From assembly GCF_042684365.1 (NCBI RefSeq), contig NZ_JBHULI010000024.1, positions 1 to 64,000 of the forward strand: a stretch of DNA of 64,000 nt. Direction: 5' to 3'. Of this stretch, positions 7,017-16,514 are shown piece after piece (position 1 is the first letter of the stretch; each line of letters begins with the position of its first letter). The DNA comes from Gracilimonas halophila. GTDB lineage: Bacteria; Bacteroidota; Rhodothermia; Balneolales; Balneolaceae. The translations under genes and the position numbers were made by a program. The notes under the pieces were generated by a model. The model ran no database searches, was not told the DNA's origin, and was given only the letters and a program-made list of their open reading frames with translations.

Positions 7017-9422
7017 TTAGATCGCAACCTGAAGGGAAAGTATGAAGTTTCTCCCCGGTGCTGAAACCCCTGAGCTGTAGGGGCGGTACCGCTGATCCGT
7101 GATGTTCTCGAGTCCGGCACTCACGGTATATGAATCCTGGAAAGTATATAAAGCTTTAAAGTTCAACGTGTACCAGGAGGGGGTATAGGTATTTCCATTT
7201 TCATCCAGTGCATAGATCTCCGTTTTATCACTTTCACTTACCGACAGATCTTCATGGGCCTTTTCTCCCTGGTAATAGGAATTCAGTTCTAAGGTCAGAT
7301 CCTCTTTTTGATACGTCAATTTCGTTACACCAAACCATGGGGCTGCGTGCCGCGACGGACTTGTGGAACCATCATCGAGTTCCTCTTCTCCTTTTTGAAA
7401 ATTGAAGTCAGAACTGAGTTTAATGTCTCTGTTTACATTCAACGCCATCCCTGTCTGAATTCCATATACATTCGCTGTTGCTGCATTTTGTAAAGCCTGC
7501 ACACGACTTTGGACACCATCATACATCAGGCTGTCTGCTCCGTTCAGCGTATAATTTCTGCGAACAATGGCATTATCCAGAATGGTGTAATAGCCGGTCA
7601 CATCTAATTTTAGCAAATTACCGAAAGTATGGGCCACACCAAGGTCCGCGTTATAGGCATACTCAGGACTTAGGTTAGGGTTTGGCACCACCACGGTTCC
7701 CGGAGAAGAATCAAAGATCTTTCCGATATCATCCACATTGGGAGCCCGGAAAGCAGTGGCAAGGTTTGCATTTATGACCCAGCTCTCTGAAGGGCGGTAG
7801 ACCGCTCCCAAACTACCGGTCAGGGAACCGTTTGAGATATTGGCCTCATCAAATGGAAAAGGGTAGAAAGCCGTATTAAAATCTGCAGCGATTATGATGT
7901 GATTATATCTGAGGCCTCCCTGAAGGGTTACTTTATCCGACAGCTGGAATTCATCATTGATATAAGCGGCAAGCGACTCCCACGTGGCATCAGGGTATCT
8001 TGAGGGGCCGGGTTGGGTGGTCCCGGTGAAGATCTCCTCACTGACACCGGTAGAATTTACTTCATTAAGTACATACTCGAATCCATAATACAAGGTGTTT
8101 TTATCACTTAGGATCTTAAGAAAATCTACGTTAGCTGAATATGCATCAACTTTTTCGGTTCGTATATCCCGGTCCGAGCTGTTCAGGTCTCTGCTGATCC
8201 TGCTTTCTTCAAAGTATTGATGGGCCAAACTGATACTCATGTTATCAAAGATCCCCATTTCACGTACATATTCGGTTTTAAGGTGATTCATCTCCCATTT
8301 TTGGGGACCATAATTCCACTCACCGTATCTTGGCAGATCATTGCTTAATCGGTTGTGTCGGTCATACCTGCCATAAGGGGAAGTTTCGGAAAAATGCAGC
8401 CCGTAATTGAATTCCCACTGGTTGTTGGGTTTGAACCGCAGCTTCTGCATGGCATTGATCTGTGAGTAAGCTGTTGGCCTTTGCAGCAGGGGATCGTTTT
8501 GTATGATAATTTCATCAGTATTAGCCTGTGGCTCCACGTAGAATGGTTTCACATAATCCTCAGGACCATTTTCTCCCTGTCGTAAATGGCCATAATCATA
8601 AGAACTGAGACTGCTGGCAAAAGCCCATTTCTTGGCGCCTATGCTAAGGTCAAAATGTCCGGTCTGTTCATTATTGGCGGAAGAATATCGGACCGCTGCA
8701 TTTCCGTTGAATTCCACATTGTCATCATCGGAGAAGTCCGGGGTTAAGGTTTGAAAGCTCATCACTCCGCCAATGGCATCACTTCCATAAATAACCGAAC
8801 CCGGGCCGAACAGAACTTCGGTGCTTTCCATGGCATAAGGGTCCAGGGAGATCACGTTTTGGATATTTCCACCCCTGAAGATAGCGGTATTCATACGAAC
8901 GCCATCTATGGTATATAAAAGTCGGTTGGTGGCAAAGCCACGGATCATAGGACTCCCACCGCCTTGCTGACTTTTCTGAATAAACACCTTGCCGGAGATA
9001 TTCAGCAGATCGGCCGCGGTTTGAGGGTTTTGAAGTCGAATCGCCTCAGGGCTAACCGTTGATATCTTGGAAGGAACATTTTCAGAACTTTGACTCCATC
9101 GTGTAGCTGAGACTACCATGTCGCTGAGATCAAAAGCCACCGGTTCAAGCAATACAAGGAAGTTATTCGCTTCAAGCTCGGAATAACTTCGCCTAATGGT
9201 TTGATAGCCCAGGATCCGGATCTCGATTCTATTTGAACCTATGAACCGTTCAATTTCTGCCTCTCCATTTTCGTCGGTAGTCGCAAAAAAGGATGGTTCT
9301 GAACTACTGATGGTAACTACAGGAATGGGCTCTTCGGTATTGGCGTCTTTAACGGTAAGTGTTTGAGCAAATAGAAAGGATGGAAAAAGTACCGGTAATA
9401 AAAGCAACAAAAGGTTTTTCAT
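7017..9422 (-). CDS. TonB-dependent outer membrane receptor (heme-receptor-like)
   Basis: 801 residues. Signal peptide of about 19 residues ending F-A-Q, then a carboxypeptidase-regulatory-like beta domain (about 20-95), a plug domain from about 105 (V-V-S-A-T-R-W) with G-G-G-S-P-M-I-R-G-F-A and D-G-V-R-M-N, and a 22-strand barrel ending in F-I-L-S-L-Q-V-A-I. The P-M-I-R-G-F/N-R-L-L-Y-T-I-D-G-V-R-M-N signature is typical of the heme/hemoglobin-receptor branch, but substrate cannot be fixed from sequence. Gene stands alone. It would take up a metal complex across the outer membrane using TonB energy. Confidence 0.85.
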   Translation of the reverse strand: MKNLLLLLLPVLFPSFLFAQTLTVKDANTEEPIPVVTISSSEPSFFATTDENGEAEIERFIGSNRIEIRILGYQTIRRSYSELEANNFLVLLEPVAFDLSDMVVSATRWSQSSENVPSKISTVSPEAIRLQNPQTAADLLNISGKVFIQKSQQGGGSPMIRGFATNRLLYTIDGVRMNTAIFRGGNIQNVISLDPYAMESTEVLFGPGSVIYGSDAIGGVMSFQTLTPDFSDDDNVEFNGNAAVRYSSANNEQTGHFDLSIGAKKWAFASSLSSYDYGHLRQGENGPEDYVKPFYVEPQANTDEIIIQNDPLLQRPTAYSQINAMQKLRFKPNNQWEFNYGLHFSETSPYGRYDRHNRLSNDLPRYGEWNYGPQKWEMNHLKTEYVREMGIFDNMSISLAHQYFEESRISRDLNSSDRDIRTEKVDAYSANVDFLKILSDKNTLYYGFEYVLNEVNSTGVSEEIFTGTTQPGPSRYPDATWESLAAYINDEFQLSDKVTLQGGLRYNHIIIAADFNTAFYPFPFDEANISNGSLTGSLGAVYRPSESWVINANLATAFRAPNVDDIGKIFDSSPGTVVVPNPNLSPEYAYNADLGVAHTFGNLLKLDVTGYYTILDNAIVRRNYTLNGADSLMYDGVQSRVQALQNAATANVYGIQTGMALNVNRDIKLSSDFNFQKGEEELDDGSTSPSRHAAPWFGVTKLTYQKEDLTLELNSYYQGEKAHEDLSVSESDKTEIYALDENGNTYTPSWYTLNFKALYTFQDSYTVSAGLENITDQRYRPYSSGVSAPGRNFILSLQVAI

Positions 9423-9541
9423 TACAACAGCGGGTGTTTTCTACAGGTGAATTAATTTGAATAAATGATATCTAATTGAGTTTAGTATATTTATCAAATG
9501 TTGAAAAATATATAGGCAGTTTATGCTATACCGAAGAGAGA

Positions 9542-10390
9542 TCAGCTTACTTCGCGCAAGATGAATTTTTTGTCTTTGTCTTGATCTAATGTGCCGGCTT
9601 TGGCATGTATGGAGTGATAGAATAGCAACAATGCTTTTTCTTTTAGTGCCTGACGAAGGATCAATGTTTTGGCTTTTTTGGATTCAACAGGATCTATATC
9701 GAGCTGCCTCATCGCATAGTGATTCAAGTGATGTTCGGAAGGAATAAGGTCTCCCAGAAAGTACGCTGTATCACCGCTGTCCTGTATCTTTACGATCTGA
9801 TGGCCGGGTGTATGTCCGCCGGTTCTGATCAGTTCTATGCCCGGAAATAATTCAAAGCATGCATCGGTGATCATCACCAGTTTATCTTCGGCAGCCAGCT
9901 TATATAGTTCATCCAGATTATATCCTGCACCGGGAATCTCTTTTTTGATCTGATTATGCTCGAGCGCAAAATACCATTCCTTCTTTTGTATGAAATAGTT
10001 TGCATACGGCATAGTTGGCTGTGTAGAGGTTCTATGGTCTACAAAGGTTGAACCTGCAGAATGATCAAAATGCAAATGTGTAAGAACCACATGAGTTATA
10101 TCAGCAGGAGTAAGCCCGAATATATCCAGGTTGGTGAGTAGATTTGAGGTGTTGGTATATTTACTGTTATGATCAAGTCCCCAGCCCAGCCCGGTATCCA
10201 GCAGGATATTATGCTTGCCATCTTTGATAAGAATAGGATTGATGCCTATAGGGGTAGACGATGAGCGTATGCCTGACTGTTGCTTCTTAGCCGTAATAGC
10301 AGAAGCATCTGTTTTTTGAATGATACCGTCTTCAAAAATTTCAAAAATACCTTCACTGAGTTGTTCGATCTCGAAACGGCCTACCTTCAT
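9542..10390 (-). CDS. Metallo-beta-lactamase-fold hydrolase
   Basis: 282 residues with the dinuclear metal motif H105-L-H-F-D109-H110, a later G-G-H-T-P-G-H motif, and Y-F-L-G-D for the bridging aspartate. Length and layout match the MBL-fold hydrolases that include N-acyl-homoserine lactonases, but the family is broad and the substrate is unknown. No signal peptide, so cytoplasmic. Divergent from the FAD oxidoreductase gene, 87 bases apart. Confidence 0.8.
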   Translation of the reverse strand: MKVGRFEIEQLSEGIFEIFEDGIIQKTDASAITAKKQQSGIRSSSTPIGINPILIKDGKHNILLDTGLGWGLDHNSKYTNTSNLLTNLDIFGLTPADITHVVLTHLHFDHSAGSTFVDHRTSTQPTMPYANYFIQKKEWYFALEHNQIKKEIPGAGYNLDELYKLAAEDKLVMITDACFELFPGIELIRTGGHTPGHQIVKIQDSGDTAYFLGDLIPSEHHLNHYAMRQLDIDPVESKKAKTLILRQALKEKALLLFYHSIHAKAGTLDQDKDKKFILREVS

Positions 10391-10441
10391 AGAAAATTGA
10401 ATTAATGGAATAAATATCTCGTTGCATTAACTTAATAATTC

Positions 10442-10471
10442 TTTGCTTTCAGGCAATTCATTTTATCTTTG
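10442..10471 (+). promoter_or_regulatory. Bacteroidota-type promoter (TTTG / TATCTTTG)
   Basis: TTTG at 10442-10445 and TATCTTTG at 10464-10471, 18 bases apart, match the -33 TTTG and -7 TAnnTTTG elements of Bacteroidota. The next gene's ATG is at 10478, so transcription would start at or next to the start codon and give a leaderless or near-leaderless mRNA. Confidence 0.45.
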
Positions 10472-10477
10472 TCATCT

Positions 10478-12082
10478 ATGAAAAAATACGACGCTATTAT
10501 CATCGGTTCAGGACATAACGGCTTGGTAACCGCTTGTTACCTCGCAAAGAACGGATATCAGGTTTTGGTTCTTGAGCGTGACACGACCATTGGCGGTGCG
10601 GTCAGAACAGAAACTATGTTTCAGTCAGAGGAAAATCCGAACGGCTTTCGAATGGATGTAGGCTCATCGGTTCACATCATGATCCATCAAACCGGAATTA
10701 TTGAGGAGCTTGAGCTGGAGAAATATGGGCTTGAATACATTGATATGGACCCGATCATGTCGTACCCGGTACCTACCGGAAAAGGGGTGATCCATTTCTG
10801 GAAAGATGTGGATCGGACACTGGAATCTATTTCAAAAGTGGCTCCTGAAGACGTTAAGAACTATCAGGAATTTATTGAGTTCTGGGGGAAGATCAACAAA
10901 AGTGTGCTGAAAGCATTTATGACCAAACCCTCCGCAGGGAATATCTTTGCAGAGATGACGAAAGCCCAGATCCGGGACGGCTCTATGTTCAAAAAAGGAG
11001 AGCAGCAATCAGGACTTCAAAAAATACTTTCCAGTTATGGGAAGGTGGTAGATGATGCCTTTGATTCACCCTATATGAAAGCAGCCATTCTTTGGTTTGC
11101 CGCTCAATCCGGGCCACTGCCGGATCATTCTGCTACGGGCGATTTTGCCGGCTGGCAGTCGATGTTGCACGAAAGCGGGGCTAAGCATCCAAAGGGAGGA
11201 AGTGGTATGCTCACGCAGGCCATGAAGAATATGATCGAGGCTCACGGCGGGAAAGTAATTGCCGACCACCCGATCAGTAAAATTCTTATTGAAAATGGGA
11301 TAGCCATTGGAGTTCAAACTGAACATGGAGAAGAATTTCGGGCTAAAACAATTGTCTCAAATGCTCATGTTCAAACCACGATGATGAAGATGGTTGGACG
11401 GGAACATTTGGATGATTCCATGTTTACAAAGGTGGAAAACATAAATGTAGGAAATGGATTTGGTATGGTGATCCGCTGTGCAGTAGATGAACTTCCTCAA
11501 TACACAGCTGCTCCTGATGATCCTGATATCCACAACGGAATTCAGTTGCTGGCTCCATCCGTTCAATACATGAATAATGCGATCGGTGATTACACAAAGA
11601 AACTTTCGCCTGAGAAACCTGCCGTACTCTGTATGACTTTTTCAAAGATCGATCCGGACGTAGCAAAAGACGGTAAACATACGTTGTTTGCCTGGGCGCA
11701 ATGGCACCCGTATGAGCTGGCCAATGGATTGAAATGGGATGACATCCGGGAAAGGGAAGCTCAAAAGATCTATGATGTGGTAGTTGATTATGCCCCGAAT
11801 ATGAAAGATAAACTTATTGACTGGTACATACAGTCACCATTGGATATTGAGCGAAAGCACGGCCTTTTGAAAGGCAATGTGATGCATGTGGAAATGAGTT
11901 TCGATCAGATGTTCATGTTTCGCCCCATTCCTGAAATGAGTCAGTATGAAACCCCGATCAAGAACTTATATTTAGCGAGTGCTTCTTGTCACCCGGGGGG
12001 AGGAGTGTTTGGTGCAGCAGGTTATAATGCAGCACAAGTCATTTTAAAGAATAACAAGAAACGAATTTTTTCATTTAGCTGA
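10478..12082 (+). CDS. PYROXD2-like FAD-dependent oxidoreductase
   Basis: 534 residues from the ATG at 10478; an in-frame TTG at 10469 overlaps the promoter element and is less likely. The N-terminal FAD-binding Rossmann motif Y-D-A-I-I-I-G-S-G-H-N-G-L is followed by an E-R acid and G-G-A-V-R-T-E. The C-terminus has S-C-H-P-G-G-G-V-F-G-A-A-G-Y-N-A-A, the second FAD signature of phytoene-desaturase/PYROXD2 proteins. Substrate unknown; not a carotenoid gene by context, since no crt genes are near. Overlaps the Shine-Dalgarno of alr, so probably co-transcribed with it. Confidence 0.8.
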   Translation: MKKYDAIIIGSGHNGLVTACYLAKNGYQVLVLERDTTIGGAVRTETMFQSEENPNGFRMDVGSSVHIMIHQTGIIEELELEKYGLEYIDMDPIMSYPVPTGKGVIHFWKDVDRTLESISKVAPEDVKNYQEFIEFWGKINKSVLKAFMTKPSAGNIFAEMTKAQIRDGSMFKKGEQQSGLQKILSSYGKVVDDAFDSPYMKAAILWFAAQSGPLPDHSATGDFAGWQSMLHESGAKHPKGGSGMLTQAMKNMIEAHGGKVIADHPISKILIENGIAIGVQTEHGEEFRAKTIVSNAHVQTTMMKMVGREHLDDSMFTKVENINVGNGFGMVIRCAVDELPQYTAAPDDPDIHNGIQLLAPSVQYMNNAIGDYTKKLSPEKPAVLCMTFSKIDPDVAKDGKHTLFAWAQWHPYELANGLKWDDIREREAQKIYDVVVDYAPNMKDKLIDWYIQSPLDIERKHGLLKGNVMHVEMSFDQMFMFRPIPEMSQYETPIKNLYLASASCHPGGGVFGAAGYNAAQVILKNNKKRIFSFS

Positions 12083-12090
12083 GGTACCTT

Positions 12091-13146
12091 TTGAGTTCTA
12101 CCCTGTACGTACATCTTTCCAGGATCGCCAAAAATCTCGACGCTGTAGATCAGCGGATCGGTAAAGGCGTTAAACGCATGGCTGTGGTGAAAGATGAAGC
12201 TTATGGCCATGGATTGCTACCCGTTGCAGGCTACCTGAAAGACAAAGTAGAGTGGTTCTGTACCGCCCGACTGGAAGAGGCGGTACAATTGAGGGAGCAT
12301 GGGATTCAAAACCCGATCTTAGTATTTGAGATCCCTCCGGCCGGACAAGAGGCGTTGTTTCTTAAGTATGACATCACCGCAAGCATCTCTGATGTTTCTG
12401 TTTTTGAAAGATTGAAGCCGGGCACAAAGGCTCACCTTCATTTTGATACCGGCATGTTCAGGTTAGGGATGCTTCCCGATGATGTCGCAGCCGTTCTTCA
12501 GAATATGAAGGACTTTGACCTGGATTACACGGGTATCTACACTCATTTTGCGAATTCCGATGTAGAAGGTCATTCCAGAGTACTTCGCCAGTTAGAAGTT
12601 TTCAGGTCCATCAGGTCACAATTTCCGGAACAACTACTTACCCATACAGCGAACAGTGGGGCTATTTTCTATTATCATGACAAGGGCGTGTTGTTTGATG
12701 CAGTTCGCCCCGGAGTATGTTTATATGGTTACGCCCCGGGTCCTTATGATATCTCTGATCTTGAACCGGTAATAGAATGGAGATCGAAATTAGTTCAGGT
12801 GAAAAAGTTACAAAAGGGTGATCTGGTTGGGTATGGCAGCAGATGGGAGGCACCGAAAGAGGGTTGGCTTGGTGTAATACCTGTAGGCTATGCGGATGGA
12901 ATATTCAGAAACCTGAGCGGTGAATTTGCCGTGGAAATTAATGGTCAGCTGTTTCAACAGGTAGGCACTATTAGTATGGACTATGTGATGGTGTACTTAA
13001 AAGAACAGCAGTTTAAGCCTGGAGAAAGCGTAACGATCCTAAAAAATGGAAAGCTTTCTGCCAAAAAATGGGCAAAAATAATGGGGACCATACCGTATGA
13101 GATCACAACGGCTATATCCCCAAAAATAGAAAGAGTGTACGTTTAG
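12091..13146 (+). CDS. alr: Alanine racemase
   Basis: 351 residues, pyridoxal-phosphate enzyme making D-alanine for peptidoglycan. The PLP lysine is K34 in A-V-V-K-D-E-A-Y-G-H-G (usual form V-K-A-N/D-A-Y-G-H-G). The D-T-G-M-x-R-L-G motif, Y-G-S-R-W and S-M-D-Y-V motifs of the family follow. The start is a TTG: GAGG at 12081-12084 sits 6 bases upstream, overlapping the stop of the previous gene, and no ATG is nearby. Slightly shorter than the usual 360-370. The stop overlaps that of the convergent FKBP gene by four bases. Confidence 0.88.
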   Translation: MSSTLYVHLSRIAKNLDAVDQRIGKGVKRMAVVKDEAYGHGLLPVAGYLKDKVEWFCTARLEEAVQLREHGIQNPILVFEIPPAGQEALFLKYDITASISDVSVFERLKPGTKAHLHFDTGMFRLGMLPDDVAAVLQNMKDFDLDYTGIYTHFANSDVEGHSRVLRQLEVFRSIRSQFPEQLLTHTANSGAIFYYHDKGVLFDAVRPGVCLYGYAPGPYDISDLEPVIEWRSKLVQVKKLQKGDLVGYGSRWEAPKEGWLGVIPVGYADGIFRNLSGEFAVEINGQLFQQVGTISMDYVMVYLKEQQFKPGESVTILKNGKLSAKKWAKIMGTIPYEITTAISPKIERVYV

Positions 13147-13625
13147 TTCGTAAGTATTTGAGCAAGTTCTACATCAAAACGGAGAGTCTCATCTCTAAGA
13201 CTTGATGTTTCAGAATTACCATAGCCAAGTTCCGGAGGTATAATAAGTACACGTTTCTCGCCTTCTTTCATACCGATAAGGCCTTCTCTGAAGCCTTCAA
13301 TAAGATTACCTAAAGAATTAAAAGTGGCAGGACTGGGATTGCCATTTCTATAGGAGCTGTCAAAGATCTCTCCATTACTTTCGCGCCGTCCGGTATAATA
13401 AACAGTGACTTGATCACGGCGTTTTACTTCAAAGGCTCCACCACCTTCTTCAATAACATAGTATACCAGCCCACTCTCTGTTTCAACTCGTTCTGCACTT
13501 TCTATATCAAAGGGATCAGGGGCACTGGAGTAATCGATTTCAAAAGGATCATCATCGCAGGCTGTAAAAGAGAGGGTGAAAATAATGAGAAATAAAAATG
13601 GAATCAGGGTTCTTAATGAAGTCAT
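13143..13625 (-). CDS. FKBP-type peptidyl-prolyl isomerase lipoprotein
   Basis: 160 residues. A lipoprotein signal ends S-F-T-A-C (Cys23). The FKBP domain (about 55-160) has V-T-V-Y-Y-T-G, F-D-S-S-Y, L-I-E-G-F-R-E-G-L and G-E-K-R-V-L-I-I-P-P-E-L-G-Y-G, all family signatures. It should assist folding of exported proteins in the periplasm. Convergent with alr, with overlapping stop codons. Confidence 0.88.
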   Translation of the reverse strand: MTSLRTLIPFLFLIIFTLSFTACDDDPFEIDYSSAPDPFDIESAERVETESGLVYYVIEEGGGAFEVKRRDQVTVYYTGRRESNGEIFDSSYRNGNPSPATFNSLGNLIEGFREGLIGMKEGEKRVLIIPPELGYGNSETSSLRDETLRFDVELAQILTN

Positions 13626-13756
13626 TGTATATTTAAAAATCTAAACTTTTTGTTGGACGATCTGTTCACTAAACTGATCTGTCCTTCATTTTATTATGAT
13701 AAAAGATACAGGTTCAAGAGGTTAAAACCATAAGGCAGATTTAATTTTATGAAACC

Positions 13757-14611
13757 TTATGAATCACTTTTGGATATTCCGGTTATGGCTTCATCCAGCT
13801 CCTTGTCACGCTTACGATTAGCATAGCGGCTAACCCAAATAGACAGCTCGTATAGCACCGTTAGGGGCAGGGCTATTAAGATCTGTGAAATTGGATCAGG
13901 CGGGGTTAACATGGCTGATACCACCAAACATAAGATCAGGGCATGACGCCGATACTTTTTGAGTAAATCCGGTGTAAGTATACCAAGTTTTGAGAGGGAA
14001 TAACTGACAACGGGGATCTGAAATATGATACCGCAGGCAATAACCCACATAGCTACTGAGCTGAAATATTCATTGATATCAAAATCATTACGTATGATGT
14101 CTGATATCTGAAATTGAGCAAAGAACTGTAATGCAAAAGGCACTAATATCATATAGCCAAAGGCAACACCGGTTAAAAAGAAGAAAGTGATGAAGAAAGA
14201 AGTGAAAAATGATTTTTTCTTTTCCTTTCGTTCAAGAGCCGGTTCAATGAATGACCACATTTGGTAAATAAAAAACGGAGATCCGATCACAAAACCCATG
14301 ACGAAAAGTGTTCCCCAGTAGGTAAAAAACTGTCCTGGCAGCCGGCGACTTTGGAGTTCAAAATTGACCGCATCTACGCGTAATACATCATACATGAAGA
14401 AATCGGAACGGGTAGGGCCGAGGATGACATCTTCCACGAAAAAATCAGCAAAGAAAAAGGCGATCACCATCCCAACCAACACACCGATCAATCCTTTTAT
14501 TATTCTCCATCTCAGTTCTTCAAGATGTTCGAGGAAAGACATAGTATCGGTTCTGTCTGCCGGTTTTTTAGCCTCCGGTGGCTTCCCTTCCATGATCTGG
14601 CGTTGTTCCAA
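13757..14611 (-). CDS. tatC: Sec-independent protein translocase TatC
   Basis: 284 residues, six membrane spans. The N-terminal M-S-F-L-E-H-L-E-E-L-R-W-R motif, the E in S-F-I-E-P and the late P-P-D-P-I-S-Q motif identify TatC, the receptor for twin-arginine signal peptides. It has a 23-residue N-terminal extension before the motif and an acidic C-tail. Followed upstream by glyA on the same strand, 15 bases away; the tatA gene is at 36671. Confidence 0.93.
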   Translation of the reverse strand: MEQRQIMEGKPPEAKKPADRTDTMSFLEHLEELRWRIIKGLIGVLVGMVIAFFFADFFVEDVILGPTRSDFFMYDVLRVDAVNFELQSRRLPGQFFTYWGTLFVMGFVIGSPFFIYQMWSFIEPALERKEKKKSFFTSFFITFFFLTGVAFGYMILVPFALQFFAQFQISDIIRNDFDINEYFSSVAMWVIACGIIFQIPVVSYSLSKLGILTPDLLKKYRRHALILCLVVSAMLTPPDPISQILIALPLTVLYELSIWVSRYANRKRDKELDEAITGISKSDS

Positions 14612-14626
14612 TCTGTGTTCTCCCGA

Positions 14627-15931
14627 TTAAGCTGTTACAAAATCATACAGAGGAAAACGGTCACAAAGGTCACGTACTTCCTGCTCTACTTTTTTATGAT
14701 TTTCAGTATCGCCAGGCTTCTGCAATACTTTATCGATAAGAACAGCTATTTGCTCAAACTCGGCTTCTTTGAGTCCGCGGGTGGTCATGGCAGGAGATCC
14801 AATGCGGATTCCTGAAGTTACAAAAGGACTTTCAGTATCAAATGGAACCATATTCTTATTAACGGTGATCGCTGCTTCACCTAAGGCTTCTTCTGCGATC
14901 TTACCATTCAATCCCTTATTACGGAGATCAATGAGAATGAGGTGATTATCGGTGCCGTTACTTACCAGATCGTAACCAAGCTCAATGAATTTATCAGCCA
15001 TAGCCTTGGCATTCTTTTGAGTTTGGGTTTGATAGGTCTTGAAGTCCTCTTGAAGTGCTTCGCCAAATGAAACCGCTTTGGCGGCTATAACGTGCATCAA
15101 TGGCCCGCCTTGAGTTCCCGGAAACACTGCTGAATCAAAAACTTCACCCCAGTTTTTGGTACGTCCTGATTTTGCAGCGGTAACACCGATCGTATTTTCA
15201 CCGTCTTTTCCAACCAGGATCATCCCACCTCGGGGTCCACGTAATGTTTTGTGTGTAGTTGTGGTAACTACATGAGCATGGGGCAGAGGATCATTCAAAT
15301 TCTTGGTGGCAATGAGGCCTGCGGTGTGTGCCATATCCATCCAAAGCAGTGCTCCAACTTCATCTGCAATATTGCGAAACGCTTCATAGTCATAATCACG
15401 TGGATAAGCAGAGGCTCCGATCGAGATCATTGTTGGCTTAACTTCTTTTGCTCGCTCCCTGATCTTATTCATATCCAGTCGGTCGGTATCTTTCTCAACG
15501 CCGTAAAATTCGGCATTGTAATTGATCCCGGAGAAATTGACCGGAGAACCGTGTGTAAGATGGCCGCCATGAGAAAGATCAAAGCCCAGCAGGGTTTCAC
15601 CCGGTTTCATGCAAGCGAGGTAAACGGCTGCATTTGCAGTCGCTCCGGAGTGAGGCTGAACATTAACCCAATCAGCTCCAAACAATTTTTTAGCGCGATC
15701 TCGGGCATGATCTTCCACTATATCTACAACCTCACACCCTCCGTAATATCTTTTTCCCGGGTATCCTTCGGCATATTTGTTCGTAAGAACACTGCCCATA
15801 GCTGAGATCACTGCTTTTGAAGCAAAGTTTTCGGAAGCGATCAATTCCAGGTTATAATTCTGCCGGTCTGTTTCTTTCTCAAGCAGTTCAAAAATTTCAG
15901 TGTCTTGTTCCTGAAGTGATTTCATCGGCAA
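14627..15931 (-). CDS. glyA: Serine hydroxymethyltransferase
   Basis: 434 residues. PLP enzyme interconverting serine and glycine with tetrahydrofolate. PLP lysine K228 in V-T-T-T-T-H-K-T-L-R-G-P-R-G-G; also L-I-A-S-E-N-F and Y-A-E-G-Y-P-G-K-R-Y-Y-G-G. Full length for the family. An alternative start two codons in (ATG at 15925) is equally possible. Lies between rpiB and tatC, 3 and 15 bases away. Confidence 0.95.
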   Translation of the reverse strand: MPMKSLQEQDTEIFELLEKETDRQNYNLELIASENFASKAVISAMGSVLTNKYAEGYPGKRYYGGCEVVDIVEDHARDRAKKLFGADWVNVQPHSGATANAAVYLACMKPGETLLGFDLSHGGHLTHGSPVNFSGINYNAEFYGVEKDTDRLDMNKIRERAKEVKPTMISIGASAYPRDYDYEAFRNIADEVGALLWMDMAHTAGLIATKNLNDPLPHAHVVTTTTHKTLRGPRGGMILVGKDGENTIGVTAAKSGRTKNWGEVFDSAVFPGTQGGPLMHVIAAKAVSFGEALQEDFKTYQTQTQKNAKAMADKFIELGYDLVSNGTDNHLILIDLRNKGLNGKIAEEALGEAAITVNKNMVPFDTESPFVTSGIRIGSPAMTTRGLKEAEFEQIAVLIDKVLQKPGDTENHKKVEQEVRDLCDRFPLYDFVTA

Positions 15932-15934
15932 CGT

Positions 15935-16378
15935 TTATTGTTGTGTTAAAGATTCAATTTTGTTGATTCGGCGCTCATGGCGTCCGCCTTCGAATTCCGT
16001 GTTTAGCCAAATTTCGAGGATTTCTTTGATCTGTGATTGATTCAATTCTCTTCCCGGAAGGCATAAAATGTTTGCGTTGTTATGCAGGCGGGTCATTTCA
16101 GCGGAGTGCTTAGAGTAAACAAGCCCGGCCCGTACCTTGGGATACTTATTGGCCGTCATGCAAACGCCCTGCCCGCTTCCACAGATCAAGATACCCAATT
16201 CATGATCCCCATTGTTTACTTTTTCAGCTACCTGAACGGCAAAATCAGCATAATCAACAGATTCTTCAGAATGGGTCCCGAAGTCGATCACTTCGTGCCC
16301 CATTTCTTCTAACATTTTCTTGCTTGTCTCTTTGGCTGGAAATCCGGCGTGGTCACTGGCTATTGGGATGATCATCAA
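15935..16378 (-). CDS. rpiB: Ribose 5-phosphate isomerase B
   Basis: 147 residues. LacAB/RpiB fold: I-A-S-D-H-A-G-F near the N-terminus, D-Y-A-D-F-A, the catalytic cysteine in I-C-G-S-G-Q-G, and N-N-A-N-I-L-C-L-P-G-R. Interconverts ribose- and ribulose-5-phosphate. First gene of the probable rpiB-glyA-tatC operon. Confidence 0.93.
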   Translation of the reverse strand: MMIIPIASDHAGFPAKETSKKMLEEMGHEVIDFGTHSEESVDYADFAVQVAEKVNNGDHELGILICGSGQGVCMTANKYPKVRAGLVYSKHSAEMTRLHNNANILCLPGRELNQSQIKEILEIWLNTEFEGGRHERRINKIESLTQQ

Positions 16379-16514
16379 ATGTTTATCTTAGGTAAGAAAT
16401 TGAAATCAAATATCCTCAATTTTTGGTTGATATTAAAGCCAACAATGAAGGAAATACAAAGCTTTTTGATTCTGAATCCTGAATAATCCCCTTAAACAAA
16501 AATTAATTCTTCCA

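Noticed and set aside
15251..15805. 184-codon plus-strand open frame inside glyA
   Set aside because: It lies wholly antisense to a clearly conserved gene, with no start signal.
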